Shown here one piece after another: positions 52,948-64,000 of a DNA stretch of 64,000 bases. Every line of letters begins with the position of its first letter. The first letter of the stretch is position 1. Source of the stretch: Hoplostethus atlanticus (Eukaryota; Chordata; Actinopteri; Trachichthyiformes; Trachichthyidae); the NCBI GenBank assembly GCA_034670405.1, contig JAXDDX010000046.1, positions 3,347,501 to 3,411,500 of the forward strand, given 5' to 3'. The notes under the pieces are model-generated. The model searched no databases and had not been told where the DNA came from. It saw only the letters and a list, made by a program, of their open reading frames with translations. The position numbers and the translations under genes are program-made.

Positions 52948-52969
52948 GGGGGGGGGGGGGGGGGGGGGG
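52948..52969. repeat. poly(G) homopolymer, 22 bases
   Basis: Uninterrupted G22. The exact length may be affected by sequencing error. Confidence 0.85.
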
Positions 52970-53160
52970 ATGGGGCAAGGAGGAGAATTATAATTCTTTG
53001 CAGGCCTTTGGTATTAACCCAAACACCAGAGCTGTCAGCAGTTCAGAGAGGGAGGTGCGAGGGGCAAACATTCAGTGTTAATTGGCACTTTGTAAGCTCT
53101 GAGCCTTCCTTTTGTGGGGGAAGTGGAAGAGAGAGAAGAGGGAGGAAGGGGGTGGTCAGA

Positions 53161-53191
53161 GGGGGGGGGGGGGGGGTTGGGGGGGGGGGGG

Positions 53192-53229
<38 letters not shown>

Positions 53230-53230
53230 A
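53161..53230. repeat. G16-TT-G14 followed by (GA)n: G-quadruplex-prone purine tract
   Basis: Two G runs separated by TT, then about 19 GA units with one interruption. The plus strand is almost entirely purine and could form quadruplex or triplex DNA. Confidence 0.85.
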
Positions 53231-53621
53231 AGCCAGCTCTTGTTCTTGTAGGTTTGTTGGGCCTTGTTGAGGGTGTTTACGGTTCACTTCTTATCCTTTG
53301 TTAATTGGGCGTTCTCTCCCCCAATGAAAAAAAGAAAAAGAAGAATTCATGTAACCCCCACCCTGCCACCCATGCTCCCTGTGACTCCCCCCACCAGCCC
53401 GATCAGCTACAGAAGGATAAATATAAGAACATAACAAAATGATAAACGTATATATCATTAAATTATTAAAAGCAAAGCTGCTTGGGTCCATCAGACGTCA
53501 TTCAAACTCAAGATGGAGAAACATGCAACCTGCGGCGTATCATCTTTAGTGCAGACGCCAAAACAAGGACATTATGAAAAGAGAGAGGAAAATAACTTTT
53601 GGCGGTTATCGGTGAATTCCT

Positions 53622-53765
53622 CCTTCAAGATTCAAGAACTTTATTTGTCACATACACACACGGGGTGTGTAGTGAAATGAAAAGTGGCAATGCTCACGGG
53701 AATGTGCAAAAGGGCAACAGTACACAGTATTTAGAATAAAAAAACAACACAATATTTACAGATCC
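53622..53765 (-). mobile_element. LINE 3' end fragment (Rex1/CR1-like)
   Basis: The plus strand begins with the repeated motif TTCAAGATTCAAGAACTTTATTTGTCACATAC, read here as two pieces: TTCAAGATTCAAG and AACTTTATTTGTCACATAC. It continues with AGTGAAATGAAAAGTGGCAA and GGAATGTGCAAAAGGG. This is the reverse complement of the 3' tail of a fish non-LTR element. No coding part remains. The tail shares GTGCAAAA motifs with the LINE remnant near 27070-27110. Confidence 0.5.
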
Positions 53766-54092
53766 TGGTTTGTCTGCTGCATGGAGACTTTTAATCAGGG
53801 TTTTTATTGTGACCCCCGTCCGACACCTTCGGTCTGAACGGAGGAAACAGAGAAGAACTGGAACAGAACAAAGACAGAGACAGGATGTAAAAACACCCGG
53901 CCTTCCCTCTCTTTGTACCGTCTCCTTCCGCCGACGTGTTTGGAGTTATCTTTAATAATTAGAGAGGAAGAGATTGAGAGAGTGAGAGAGAGAAAGGGAG
54001 AGGGAGAGAGGGGGGAGAGGGGGAGGAAGGTACCTGTCTTTGAGAGAGGAGAGGACATGGGGCTGGTCTACTCTGCTTCACAGCACCTCTGG

Positions 54093-54093
<1 letters not shown>

Positions 54094-54129
<36 letters not shown>
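54094..54129. repeat. (CT)n microsatellite
   Basis: Perfect CT run of about 18 units. Confidence 0.9.
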
Positions 54130-54130
<1 letters not shown>

Positions 54131-55012
54131 ACTAACTGATGTAAATAATAATAGCGCCGGCCCAGAAAGGACACAGGTGTCGACCATTGTGCTGCTCTGA
54201 ATGGGGCTGGGGGGGAGGAGGTCAGGGGCCACAGGGCCACCTCAGCCACCTCTCACACCCACACTGTTTTTATTCACGCTGACGCTCCCTTTCATAGGTT
54301 TTCATATTGTCTCCCCCCCCCCTCTCTCTCTCCCTCTCTTGCTCTCTCCTTTTGTTATCATAGCTCAATGTTTTGCGAAAACATTTCAGAGGTCATGCAC
54401 AAGCTTGGTGTTGAGGAAGATTAACATTCTTTTCCGACGTAATCTGCTCAACACAACAAGATCGACGGCTGCTGGATGTGAAGATCCATTGAACAGCTGT
54501 GATTTGTAAAATGTTCGTGGTGTTTTTATTGACGTGAATCCTTACTGGCAAGATGCTTCACACATCTCTGTCTGAAGTTATATCACAAGGTACTGTACAT
54601 ACATACTGCAACTCATTCTTTACAAAGACTTGTGCTCTTTGTTGGGACCATTTCTTCTTTGGTAGTAAGTCCCAATCACCACAGAGCAGCACTAAAAGCT
54701 GTAAAACTCATAGAAAATGATTCCAGACTCAGATACAGGAAAGGGAACTACCAGCTCTGATCTATAAGATGATGCTGCATCATGGGCCCCGTCAGAGTCT
54801 GATGCTGTGGGGTTAGATATGTGGTCTTGGTGTGTGGGAGAACATCCAGCCTTACACCACCATACAGATATCAGAGAGAGGCACTTTCTTGTACATCAGC
54901 TCTTTGCCGTGATTTACTCTTTGTCATCCTCCCTTCCACCTTCACACAGGAGATTCATTGGTCCCATTCTCACCAGTAGGCCACCCATTCTCCGGGCAAT
55001 GGATGATAAATG

Positions 55013-55069
55013 CCACACACACACACACACACACAGATATATATATTCACACTCCCCCATCAGCACACG

Positions 55070-55121
<52 letters not shown>
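55013..55121. repeat. compound (AC)n repeat in two blocks
   Basis: AC runs at 55013-55035 and 55073-55121 are separated by ATATATATTC and GCACGCAC variants. Confidence 0.85.
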
Positions 55122-55122
<1 letters not shown>

Positions 55123-56078
55123 GCAAGCGACATGCAAGCAAGCATGCATGTGTGTACACCAAGGCCATTCTTTCTCAACATAAGTAGTGAATGAAGCTGG
55201 ATGGAGATTTGTGGAGCGGTGTCCTTTGTGCTCAAACACCCAGGGCACGGCAGGGCCATAAATTGAGATTGGCGCATGATGGTCGAGGTGCACCATACAA
55301 TTTCAATGGATGGGTGACTATTTATGGTCTGAAACATGGCATTTCTGCTGTATCAGCAACTTTGTGGATCAAATATAAAAGGGAGGACATATGCTACAGG
55401 TTATAGACCGATTTTACATGTCATTTAATTTGGCTAATATAGCACATATACAGATTGTCTGTCTTCATCTGTCGACATTGAAATGCGTCACTGGTATGTA
55501 ATATCTATTAAAACTAAATTTCCCTCCATTCTCCATGAACGCTCTGATACAAATACTCTGTGATGCAGAGACCAGTTGGCCAAGCTGACTGGCACCTCTG
55601 AAGTTTTATGTGTAGTCAGTAAAGAACCAAGCCTCAGCTTTGGTCTTGGCCTTCGCCGCTTGCAGCCATAATGAAAATGTTTGATCTTGATATAGGGCCC
55701 AGTCTAAACACCGGAAAGTCCCCAAGACACCGAACCAATAAGATGGTGATTATATACCACATGTACCAGGTAATACATCCATGGATGTAAAAATATTACA
55801 AGAATTAATTATTATACTACTATAATTAACAATATTATATATATGTGTGTATGTATGTGTGTGTGTATGTGTGTGTGTGTTACGTTCAGTTCCAAGTGTG
55901 TGTGGATGTCCCCCAGCCTGGGTTCCATGCTTGGTGGAGATGGAGATGCTAGAGGAGGGTGAGAGGATTTATTACCCAGCATTAGGAGCACTAATCTGTT
56001 GCAGGTGTTACTGGCTGTTCTCCCAGGCCATGCCTGCTCCCCTCCCCTGGAGGCCCCACCATGTTTGTGTGTGTGATG

Positions 56079-56079
<1 letters not shown>

Positions 56080-56164
<85 letters not shown>
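56080..56164. repeat. (GA)n microsatellite with GG slips
   Basis: About 85 bp of GA repeat with two AGGAGA interruptions. Confidence 0.9.
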
Positions 56165-56168
<4 letters not shown>

Positions 56169-58098
56169 TTCCACTGCATCTCCAGAGGGATTAGAACATC
56201 TTCGCAATCCTCTCAAATCATCAAGAGTCCCCAGAGAAGGACAAAGGCAACATCTATTTGAATGATTTTCCCCCATTAGTTATATCAATCAGAAGAACCG
56301 GCTTATAGGAAAACACTCATTAGTCATGTTACCTCAAGTATCATATGTGCATTCAGGAGATTTTGCTCTAAAAGCATGTATTTAACTTTTCCTTTGCATA
56401 CTATTAGTTGAGTGTGGCGTGTTTTTCAGTCAAATCACTCCTGGTAGACAGTAGCTGCTGCTCTGTGCCAGCAGGGTACAACCTCAGGGGTGTATCACAA
56501 TAGAGAAGACCACCATGATGGATTAGGCCTACTACCTCATAGGAGGCTGCAGTGTCATGGGGATGAGGAACAATGACACAAGGACCCCACAGAGAAAGCC
56601 TCCACTCTGCAGGAAGTCTGCACGGCCTGCTGTGGCCAGCTATGGCAAGGAGGAGAGAAACTACATGGAGCCCAAGAGAATGGAGCTGTAGAGGAGTCGT
56701 GGGTTGAGGAACAGGGATGACTGAGGTAGAAGTGGTGGTGGTTGTGGTTGTGTGACAGGTCAGAAGTTCATATATGAACGATGCATTCTCTTGTGAGATG
56801 TTCCTATATGAATATATGGATTGTGAAAGGCCTGTCCCACGAGAGACAGTGGAAAGTCCTTCACCCAAGACACTTTCACACACATTGTTCAAAGTAACCC
56901 TGTAGATGTTTAGAAACGACCCCCCCGCCCTTGTCCTCCTTTCTTTATAATCTCTGTTCAGATGTTTCCCTGGCAGAGCCCTTGTGTGTGTACCTCTCTC
57001 CTGAGCTCAGCTTTTTCTTATTAAATATAGTTGACTAAATCACGACTTGACTCTGAATCTTTACTTAAACATTTTTATTCAACAGTCCATCTTGAAAAAA
57101 AAAGATCATTACCTGAAGTTCATTATTCAATATCTGCAAACTATAGAAATGATCCAATCTGTGAACATCTGTTATCTGAGCCAATCTGTTAGCATTTTGT
57201 CCACCAACGAAAGCTACCTACTGTTAAGTCTTATCTATTATTTTATATTTTGTTCTCTTAGTCGTTTTGTAAGAGCATTTCACACTTTTTTAGGAATTCT
57301 CATGGATATACCATTTTGTAATATCTCTTCAAATGATATTATTCATTAATTAATATGTTCTGGTCTTTTGTGAACAAAAATCATGTTAATATCACTACAA
57401 GCTATAACATAATTTATTTTCATGTTGATTTAACAATTTCCCCAATTATTAAAACATCTTATCATGTTCACACATTTAAGATTCAGTAGGACAGGGAGCA
57501 TCAACTACACCGGTTGCTCTTGGAGCCTTGAAGATACAGATACAGTATGTTCCTCAAGTAATCATAAAGCTTTACTTTGGCACTACTGCCCCCATGTGGA
57601 CATCTACGGTACTGTTCATTGCAATGTACAGTATAAGCCTGTCCTTTCCAGTAGGTACGCCAAGATAAAACAAACACCTTTTTCTCCCCTGTTGACTGAA
57701 GAACTGGACATCTCCCAATAGCTTTTAGGTAAAGATTAGGTAAAATAGTGCAGAGTTCAGATTGCTATATATAGTAACATGATCCATTTGCCTGGGAGGA
57801 AACATATTTTGTAACTGGAAGGGTAAAATATTAAGACAAAACTGCTGGAGTTAAATTTAGGTAGTAGAATACATAAATTACAGAAAGGTTTGTCCACAAT
57901 AAAATAATACTCAGTGAAACTCAATAACTCAATGTTCAATGTGAAATAAATGACATGATACATGGAGTCACATTCAAATAAATTGCTGTAAAATTAGTGT
58001 TAAGTTGGATGTGACAGCATCTAAAATGATTAAATACCCATGTATTGAATACTGCTACACTATAAGATACACAAAATGGTGCCATATCTCGCCAGCTG

Positions 58099-59357
58099 TC
58101 ATGGGTGGTAGGTGTTCCGTACCATGTAGTTTGTGATGGCAGGGAACCAGTCTTTGGTAAGACTGGCAAAGTAGGTGAACCAGGGGTAAAACACCTCTGG
58201 CTGTCTCGTGGCTCCTGCAGCGATGATGCTCAGGGCTGCATCTGTGGCAGGGTAGGCTGGTACGTCGGTGATTCCCCTACGATGCAAAAAAGAACAAATG
58301 ATGCAGAGGTCAAATATGTATCAGTAAGAATTTATCAATCTAACTGAAACTGATATTATCATTAAAAACAATGATTGATCATCAGTTTGTTGTGACTGAT
58401 TTTGTGAGAAGCTATTATAGGACATTCCTTGAATAATACAGTCTGTACTGACTCACCCGACTTTCTCCATAGCTGAATCAGTATCAATGAGCCCCAGTGT
58501 GCATATAGAGATGGATACGTTGCTCTTCTTCATAGCCAGCTCATGCGAGAGGGACCCAAAGAAGCCATTCAAGGCAAACTTTGTAGAGCTGTAAGGTGCC
58601 ACAAAGGGACTGGCCATTTTACCTACGACACAACAACACCCGTCAGAATCAAATCAAATCACAATAACGATGTGCTATAAGTCTTCTGCCTTGTTGACAT
58701 TGTAAATGCATGCTTGGGGCGACTGTTTTAAGCAGGCCAAATCATTCAGACTGCAAAGGTATTTTTGCAATAACGTTAAATCTCTCATCAGCAATATGTT
58801 AGTATTAAAAGACACTCAAGAGGACATGACACGTGTTTCTTTGCTTGCTGCCATTAAGTGGAATGTTTCATCTCATCGACATCTCTATGAAATGGGGTGG
58901 CAAACTGTTGAATAAACTCATTCATTCATTCATTCATTAACATGAAGTTAATGAAGCATGCATACATGATCCAAGTTACACAAGAATCTAAACAGTTCAT
59001 CATGTCATACTAACTAGAACCATAAGGGTACATATATGATACAATAGAATCATATGATACAATAGATTCTTCCACACAAACTTACCTAAAAGCGATGAGA
59101 CAACTACCAGTGATCCTTTACTTTGCTCAAGGGCCGGCAAACCTTTCCAAGCCATCTGAAGATAGCTGAAGAAATTGACCTTTGAAAAAGTATACACACA
59201 CACACACACACACACACAGTCACAAAATTGTTTATGTCATTGATAGAATTTCAAGAAATCTGGTGTTTTAGACCCAGGTATTTTTGAAGATATCATGTTT
59301 TATTGTGATTGGTGAATGTGAACTTGGTGTAGGTACATTTAGGTTTGAAAAACAAAA

Positions 59358-59388
<31 letters not shown>

Positions 59389-60489
59389 CGTTCAGACAAT
59401 CAATCAATTGGCTGCATTACCTTCATCAGCCACATGGCGTGATCCAGGTCTCCCTCCCACATACTGAAGGGGCTTGGTCCAATGTGGTTGAGGACCAAGT
59501 AATCCAGTCCTCCCAGTTGGTCCACTGCAAAATTCACCACTCTTTCAGGCTCTGACTCGTTGGCCATGTCTGCTGCTACATACAGAGCTTTCTGGGCTCC
59601 CAGACCGAGGCACTTCTCCGCCACCTATGAGCCAAGGTTGGAGAAAACGGGTTTACTGGCCTATTCAGCTGTAGAACAGGGTGTAGAGCCACATGTGGCT
59701 TTGATACTGGCACGTGCAGAACACCAAGCAATCAACAGTAATGTGACAGTAATGTTATTACTTTTGTTACCACCCCTTCATATCACACTTCAGTATAATA
59801 AGACGTGTGTTGTGGAGTTCACTGACCTGCTGCAGCACGACCTCCCTCCGCGCTGTAATCACTATCTGGGAACCAAAGCGGGCGTAGTGATATGCCATTT
59901 GTTCACCGATACCTGTACTGGCTCCAGTCACCAGCACCCTGGCACCTTGCAGAGATTCTGAAACAAAGTAGACACACATCAATACATGAAACATAAAACA
60001 GAGGGAGATGCTAAAAATGTGTATCTTATAATGTAAAGAAATTTGGTGCACATGCTTTAGACCCAAGTATTAGTCAAAATCTAAAGTTATGTTAGGTCTG
60101 TGTGGGCTTGGCCTAAGGGCTTTTGGGTGTGGCCTATCATTAAGGTGGGTGTGCACAATCCCTATGAAACTATCACCTTTGGCACCTTCGGCTCTGGATA
60201 AAAGCGCCTGCGTTTAAATAAAAAGTAGGTAGCTAACTTATTGCACTTTTACTGTAGCACTGGTTCTGTACAGTTCCCATGGACCCTATGCCACTAATAT
60301 CATTGCATTACACAGTACAGAATTTTTCTTCAGTGGTAGAGTACTAAATAAACTATGTTCCTTATCACACTCTTATATGGTCATTAAAGTAAAATACAGT
60401 GGCCTTCAGAATATTCAAACATTGTAATATGTGTTATGAATTTATAACCTTTATATTATTAAGGGATTATAAACCAGCAAGTCTCCCAT

Positions 60490-60542
<53 letters not shown>

Positions 60543-62231
60543 TGTGTATGTTTCCTCTGTTCTCCTGTCCTGGCTGAAAGTTTGATACAAGTGTTGCATC
60601 GTTATGAAAGATGATTTTGCTGAGAAACGTCAAGGACACAAAGTTCCAGGTATCGAAGGACGAGTTGTAGGGAGTTGGAGCTGAATGTTCCTATTACGAT
60701 AGAAAGTAGTCCCTCTTCTGTCAGGTGTCTGTGCACTTATCACTTATCTGCCTGACCTATGTGTGTATGTAGAGATAGTCACAGTCACGTGTATAAATGT
60801 ATCTGATGAACTGAATTGCTCAGCTCATTCTGCATACACCTCGGTGTGTGTAGTTTCAACTCTGCTTGCAAGCATTAAAGACTAACAGACGGGGTCTCTG
60901 ACATATATTGTGTTATGGCTTTATTGAGCTGCTCTCACCAAACTAGATACTGTATTGATCCGCTGGGTAAATTCTGGGGTTGCAGCAGCATAACAGTATC
61001 ACAGAAACCAGAATGTACAAAATACAAAGGCCTAAATACTAAATACTACAATACTACATAAGTGATAAGTAGTGAGGAGGAACACAGTCCTCAGTTGAGC
61101 TGTAGAGGGGGAGGGATTTTGCAGGATGCTATACTATGTAGTCTACTCTACAGCAGAGTAAAAAATAGTTAAACCTTGACAGAAGAACAAGAAGAAATTG
61201 ATATTGATTCAAAAGCCAGAGGGAAAATGATGGCTGCATTAACACTATCTCATTGACTCTGACCATTACATATGAAAATCAGTTGCTCTATAAAGTGTAC
61301 ACTAGCTTCTCTATAAGATGTTGACAGTGGCCAATACAGTGAGCTCTCTCTGATGTGACCACAGTCACAAGAGGAAAGCATGTCAGATCAGAAACAGTTA
61401 GCCCCACTCAGTTTGTGGGCTTCCTCATTACGCCCACATTTCTCCATGGGGATCATTTGGGCTTCATCACCATCATACAGGTAAATGATACCATTGTGTT
61501 GCTGGAGTAATGTAGCATATGATTAAAGGGAAATTAATTTCTTTCCATTTTGATGACCTATGACAACTCAATAATGTTTGTTTCCACCTGAGAATGAGAG
61601 CATATCCATCCCCCTTCATAAGCTACAGTCACACATAGATGAATAGCTGCATGGAGAAGGAAATGGGAAATGATAGAAAAGGAGACTGTGATAGTACCTT
61701 CAGACATTTTCTGTGGATATGCGTACATTGCTAGTGCTAATATACAATAGAACACACATTAGTGGAAAAGCAAACATTATATGAGTCCAATGAATCAGCC
61801 TTGTTTTGATTGTCATTTCTAGGCTGTACATCTTGACACCACAGATTAGAGTCTTAGTTATCTGTTTCCAGCGTATCTACCTTCCTAGCTATTCATAACC
61901 ACATATGATGATTCAGCTGTCTTAGGCAATAGGAGCAACATATATTCTCAATTCTTACATTCAGTGCTATTCACATCAGTTAAACTTTTAAGTGTTTATT
62001 TCAAACTCTGCCACACCATCAGCCAATGAAAAACTTTGTAAGATCTAACATAACGTAATCACCTGCAGGCACATGACCACCAACTGCCATAATAATCATT
62101 AACGTGTATACACTGAAAAACAACTTTCATCTTGCAATAGCATTGTCCTTACCTGCATCAAAACTGGGTGCAATCCACTTGACAGCAAGGACAACAACAC
62201 ATATACTGGCTAGTATGAGCTTTGTTCTCAT
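58099..62231 (-). CDS. hsd11b1l: hydroxysteroid 11-beta dehydrogenase 1-like protein, complete (6 exons, 283 aa)
   Basis: Minus-strand coding exons are 62231-62153, 59957-59827, 59624-59421, 59179-59086, 58622-58457 and 58276-58099. All junctions are GT-AG with consistent phase. The product is a short-chain dehydrogenase/reductase anchored by an N-terminal hydrophobic segment (residues about 5-20), expected in the ER membrane. Cofactor motif TGASTGIG is at about residues 37-44 and the NHIG structural motif at about 116-119. The catalytic tetrad fits N140, S167, Y180 and K184 (YSSTK). The C-terminal VFYPW motif is typical of the 11-beta-HSD1/HSD1L group. The family oxidises or reduces hydroxysteroids with NADP(H); the true substrate of HSD1L is poorly known. 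Fish are thought to lack HSD11B1 itself, and this gene (11-beta-HSD3) is its nearest relative. The ATG at 62231 is the first in frame after the TATA box and opens the membrane anchor. Confidence 0.92.
58695..58940 (+). mobile_element. possible non-LTR retrotransposon 3' tail in hsd11b1l intron
   Basis: A 69-codon open frame at 58706-58915 ends in TGAATAAACTC followed by (ATTC)n at about 58919-58938. A frame ending just before AATAAA and a short tandem repeat tail is the usual 3' end of L2-like LINEs. I do not recognise the protein fragment, so this is tentative. Confidence 0.3.
59193..59218. repeat. (CA)n microsatellite near hsd11b1l exon 4 acceptor
   Basis: CA run 12 nt upstream, in transcript sense, of the exon 4 acceptor. 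On the coding strand it is (TG)n. Confidence 0.85.
59360..59389. repeat. (AC)n microsatellite in hsd11b1l intron
   Basis: Perfect AC run of about 15 units, about 30 nt from the exon 3 donor. Confidence 0.85.
60180..60220 (+). mobile_element. 5'-truncated SINE tail
   Basis: CTCTGGATAAAAGCGCCTGC followed by an A/T-rich end matches the 3' tail of the SINE at 13456-13593 in opposite orientation. No tRNA-like head remains. Confidence 0.5.
60491..60541. repeat. (GATA)n tetranucleotide repeat
   Basis: About 12 perfect GATA units in hsd11b1l intron 1. Confidence 0.95.
60945..61085 (-). mobile_element. LINE 3' UTR fragment in hsd11b1l intron 1
   Basis: TACTGTATTGATCCGCTGGG and AAATTCTGGGGTTGCAGCAG match the reverse complement of the 3' end of a common fish non-LTR retrotransposon, followed by repeated AAATACTA motifs. 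No coding part remains. Assigned from a remembered consensus. Confidence 0.45.
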
Positions 62232-62310
62232 TTTGCAAAATTGTGGTTCTTATTTGTTGTTAACTGTAAGCAACTCTAGTTTTCAGAGCTGGCGAGGGAA
62301 ACAAGGGTCA

Positions 62311-62318
62311 TTTATATA
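62311..62318 (-). promoter_or_regulatory. TATA box of hsd11b1l
   Basis: On the minus strand TATATAAA lies 80 nt upstream of the start codon, next to a GGGGGG run. With a transcription start about 30 nt downstream it leaves a short 5' UTR of roughly 50 nt. Confidence 0.6.
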
Positions 62319-62461
62319 AGCCCCCCCTCCCTCTTTCTGTTTGAATGTACACTATGGAGGGGTTGTAAAATGTGTTAATGACATACCCAAGTGACCACGC
62401 CCACCTCAAGTTCAACACACTCTTATCTTAAAGGACAGTCATATAAATCTTTGTTCTTGTT

Positions 62462-63480
62462 AAATTAAGTTAGTCATATTGGATATTCGAACTTTTAATG
62501 CAAATCCGTTGTGTTGTTGCAAAGTGACTTTTCATTTATTTCTGAGGAATATCTCAGCGTTTGGGTCTAAGGGACCATCAACAAATTTTAGAAATTAAAA
62601 TTTACAAATCATATATAGTCACCAAAAATGTTCAAAAACGCTACGTCTAAAAAAATACACTGAAAAAATACACAGTAAACAAAGGTATGCAGCAACATAA
62701 GTTACAGGTATGAGATGAACTTAATTATCTTCAGGCATTCCCCCTCTACCATGCACGGGCATTCATTTTACATTTCTTTTACTTAAGTACCTTTTATTGA
62801 AATTAAAATGCACTTAAATGAGCAAAGGTACGCAACGACAAAAGATAGAGGTATGAAATCAGCTTATTTTTTTATTTTAGTGTGACATTGCATTTTTCTG
62901 CCCTCTCCTGGTAATTATATGAACTACCTCTTGCAAAGTGTCCAGTTCTACAACTGAATTTTTCACCTTTTTAAAAACAAAATTTGCATTTAAAAGGCAT
63001 TTATGGTAAAAAGTGAAATAAATAAGTGCCTGTGCATGGTAGAGGGGTCATTGTGTACCTTTGCTCATTTAAGTGCATTTTTCAGCATTTTCAATGACAT
63101 GTGCAGCATGTCATTAATGTTACTTCAGTAAAAAAATAAAAAAGATGAGTGCCCGTGTAGGGTAGAGTGGGAGTGAATGAACAGAACTAAGTTGATTCAA
63201 GATTTCTAATTTGTTGTAATAGGGATCAGTTCAAATTTTAAAATTAGTAAATGTATATTTTGTTGACGGTCCCTTACGAGGTTGTCCCCAATGGAAACAC
63301 ATTCCATTTAGTTTCTGCTGTTAATTAGAGTTTTATAAGGTTGTTCTGGGAAATGTTGGAATGAAACGTGTTTTCCACCATCAGCTGATCATGAATATGA
63401 AGCTGTTTTAATCCTGTTATGTACCATTTAAGAGAAATACATGATCAAAGTTCGAATATCCAATATAAAACTAAATTTAC
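62462..63480. mobile_element. foldback-type non-autonomous element, about 1.0 kb
   Basis: Long nested inverted repeats pair across the element. The 20 bases at 62476-62495 (ATATTGGATATTCGAACTTT) match the complement of 63447-63466 exactly. Positions 62568-62585 pair with 63259-63276 (17 of 18), 62805-62831 with 63055-63081 (27 of 27), and 62741-62756 with 63032-63047 (16 of 16). A 143-bp direct duplication is also present (AAAGGTAYGC at 62681 and 62824). The AT-rich sequence codes for nothing. No clear target duplication was found, so the class is not settled. Confidence 0.65.
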
Positions 63481-63790
63481 CGCGGTATCTTACCATTGGC
63501 AGGAATAACATTTCTGTCCCTTGAAACAAATATCCCTCGTACAAATGTCCCTCAGAAAAAAAAACGTTTTAATAGAGGAAATGCAGAGAATAGACGAGCG
63601 AACGAATCAGCGGCTCTGAAATCGCTCTTTTAAAGTCAACTTTATTGAGACGCCCACTAACAGGCTCGCCCTTCAATGTAGCTAACTAGCCTGCAGTCCA
63701 GTTTCGTCTTTGCGTACTGGCTATAATACCACTCAATAGTAAACGAGGCGCTCTGTAAAGGGTAATACACAATTTAACAATTGTGATACC
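63481..63790 (+). promoter_or_regulatory. probable micos13 promoter and 5' UTR
   Basis: Unique sequence with raised CpG content (ACGAGCGAACG, CCGCGG) directly upstream of the start codon and without a TATA box. It begins where the foldback element ends. Confidence 0.35.
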
Positions 63791-63819
63791 ATGGCTACCA
63801 AGATCCTGCCTGTAATTAA
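63791..63819 (+). CDS. micos13: first coding exon, probable MICOS complex subunit MIC13
   Basis: ATG in a good context (GATACCATGGC) encodes MATKILPVI and two bases of the next codon, then a strong donor GTGAGT at 63820. The rest of the gene lies beyond the window. MIC13 (QIL1) is a small inner mitochondrial membrane protein that bridges MICOS subcomplexes at crista junctions. The call rests on this short N-terminus, which resembles fish MIC13 as I remember it, and on position: human MICOS13 lies next to HSD11B1L. The surrounding DNA is richer in CpG than average, as expected for a housekeeping promoter. Confidence 0.5.
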
Positions 63820-64000
63820 GTGAGTATTTCCTATTTCTCTCGTCATAGCCTAGCTTAGAAAGCCGTGTTAGGGTGCTAGCCAGCCGACTAGCCATGTAGC
63901 TAACTATCGCTAACTGTCCATGAGCCTGAGCGCTTTACAGCTGTCATTTTGATGTTGCTTCTTAGTCAGCTAGCTAGTTAGTTATCAAACTGACTAGTAA

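Larger units (their letters stand above)
45371..53620. other. intergenic region; no gene supported
   Basis: Open frames here are short or driven by simple repeats. Contents are (GAT)n at 45939-45979, purine tracts at 48090-48260, (GT)n at 50324-50366 and 52416-52451, (CT)n at 50841-50875 and 52722-52757, and G homopolymers at 52948-52969 and 53161-53192. Unique sequence at about 50110-50270 is a weak enhancer-like candidate. Confidence 0.5.
53766..58098. other. intergenic region; no gene supported
   Basis: Contents are (CT)n at 54094-54129, (AC)n at 55013-55035, (CA)n at 55073-55121, TGTG/TATG repeats at 55842-55880 and (GA)n at 56080-56164. AT-rich sequence spans 57040-57470. The hsd11b1l 3' UTR must end somewhere below 58099, but no close AATAAA is seen on the minus strand. 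Confidence 0.5.

Noticed and set aside
56404-56892. 162-codon open frame on the minus strand
   Set aside because: Contains a TTTTTTTST repeat run and no recognisable domain; probably chance.

Overview
The window is vertebrate nuclear DNA, almost certainly from a ray-finned (teleost) fish. Coding sequence is a small fraction and is split into short exons bounded by GT-AG introns. Dinucleotide and pentanucleotide repeats are very abundant. The mobile-element remnants are of fish types: Tc1-like elements, a tRNA-Lys-derived SINE, and non-LTR retrotransposon 3' ends. I support four protein genes, each reconstructed by joining exons at visible splice sites.

Layout: (1) 1-~5200, plus strand: the 3' end of a CELF-family RNA-binding protein gene (third RRM, stop, 3' UTR), called celf5. 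(2) ~5200-14288: non-coding, with AT-rich segments that look like conserved enhancers, and a tRNA-Lys SINE. (3) 14289-20220, minus strand: a complete three-exon repulsive guidance molecule gene (GPI-anchored BMP co-receptor/neogenin ligand family), most likely the fish-specific rgmd. (4) ~20.4-58.1 kb: a long gene-poor stretch with simple repeats, two internally deleted Tc1-like elements, a decayed LINE reverse transcriptase fragment, a 1.67-kb TATAG/TGTAG pentanucleotide array and a 160-bp perfect (CT)n tract. (5) 58099-62231, minus strand: a complete six-exon hsd11b1l gene (SDR family, 11-beta-HSD type 1-like), with a TATA box. (6) 62462-63480: a roughly 1-kb foldback-type element. (7) 63791 to the window end, plus strand: the first coding exon of what is probably micos13, head-to-head with hsd11b1l.

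In human, CELF5, HSD11B1L and MICOS13 all lie on 19p13.3, so the window is a fish counterpart of that segment. The RGM gene between them has no human 19p partner. That fits an RGM ohnolog (RGMd) kept in fish and lost from tetrapods, and is the main evolutionary point of interest. The genes do not form an operon or shared pathway; their order reflects vertebrate synteny. Family identities rest on remembered protein families, without database searches.
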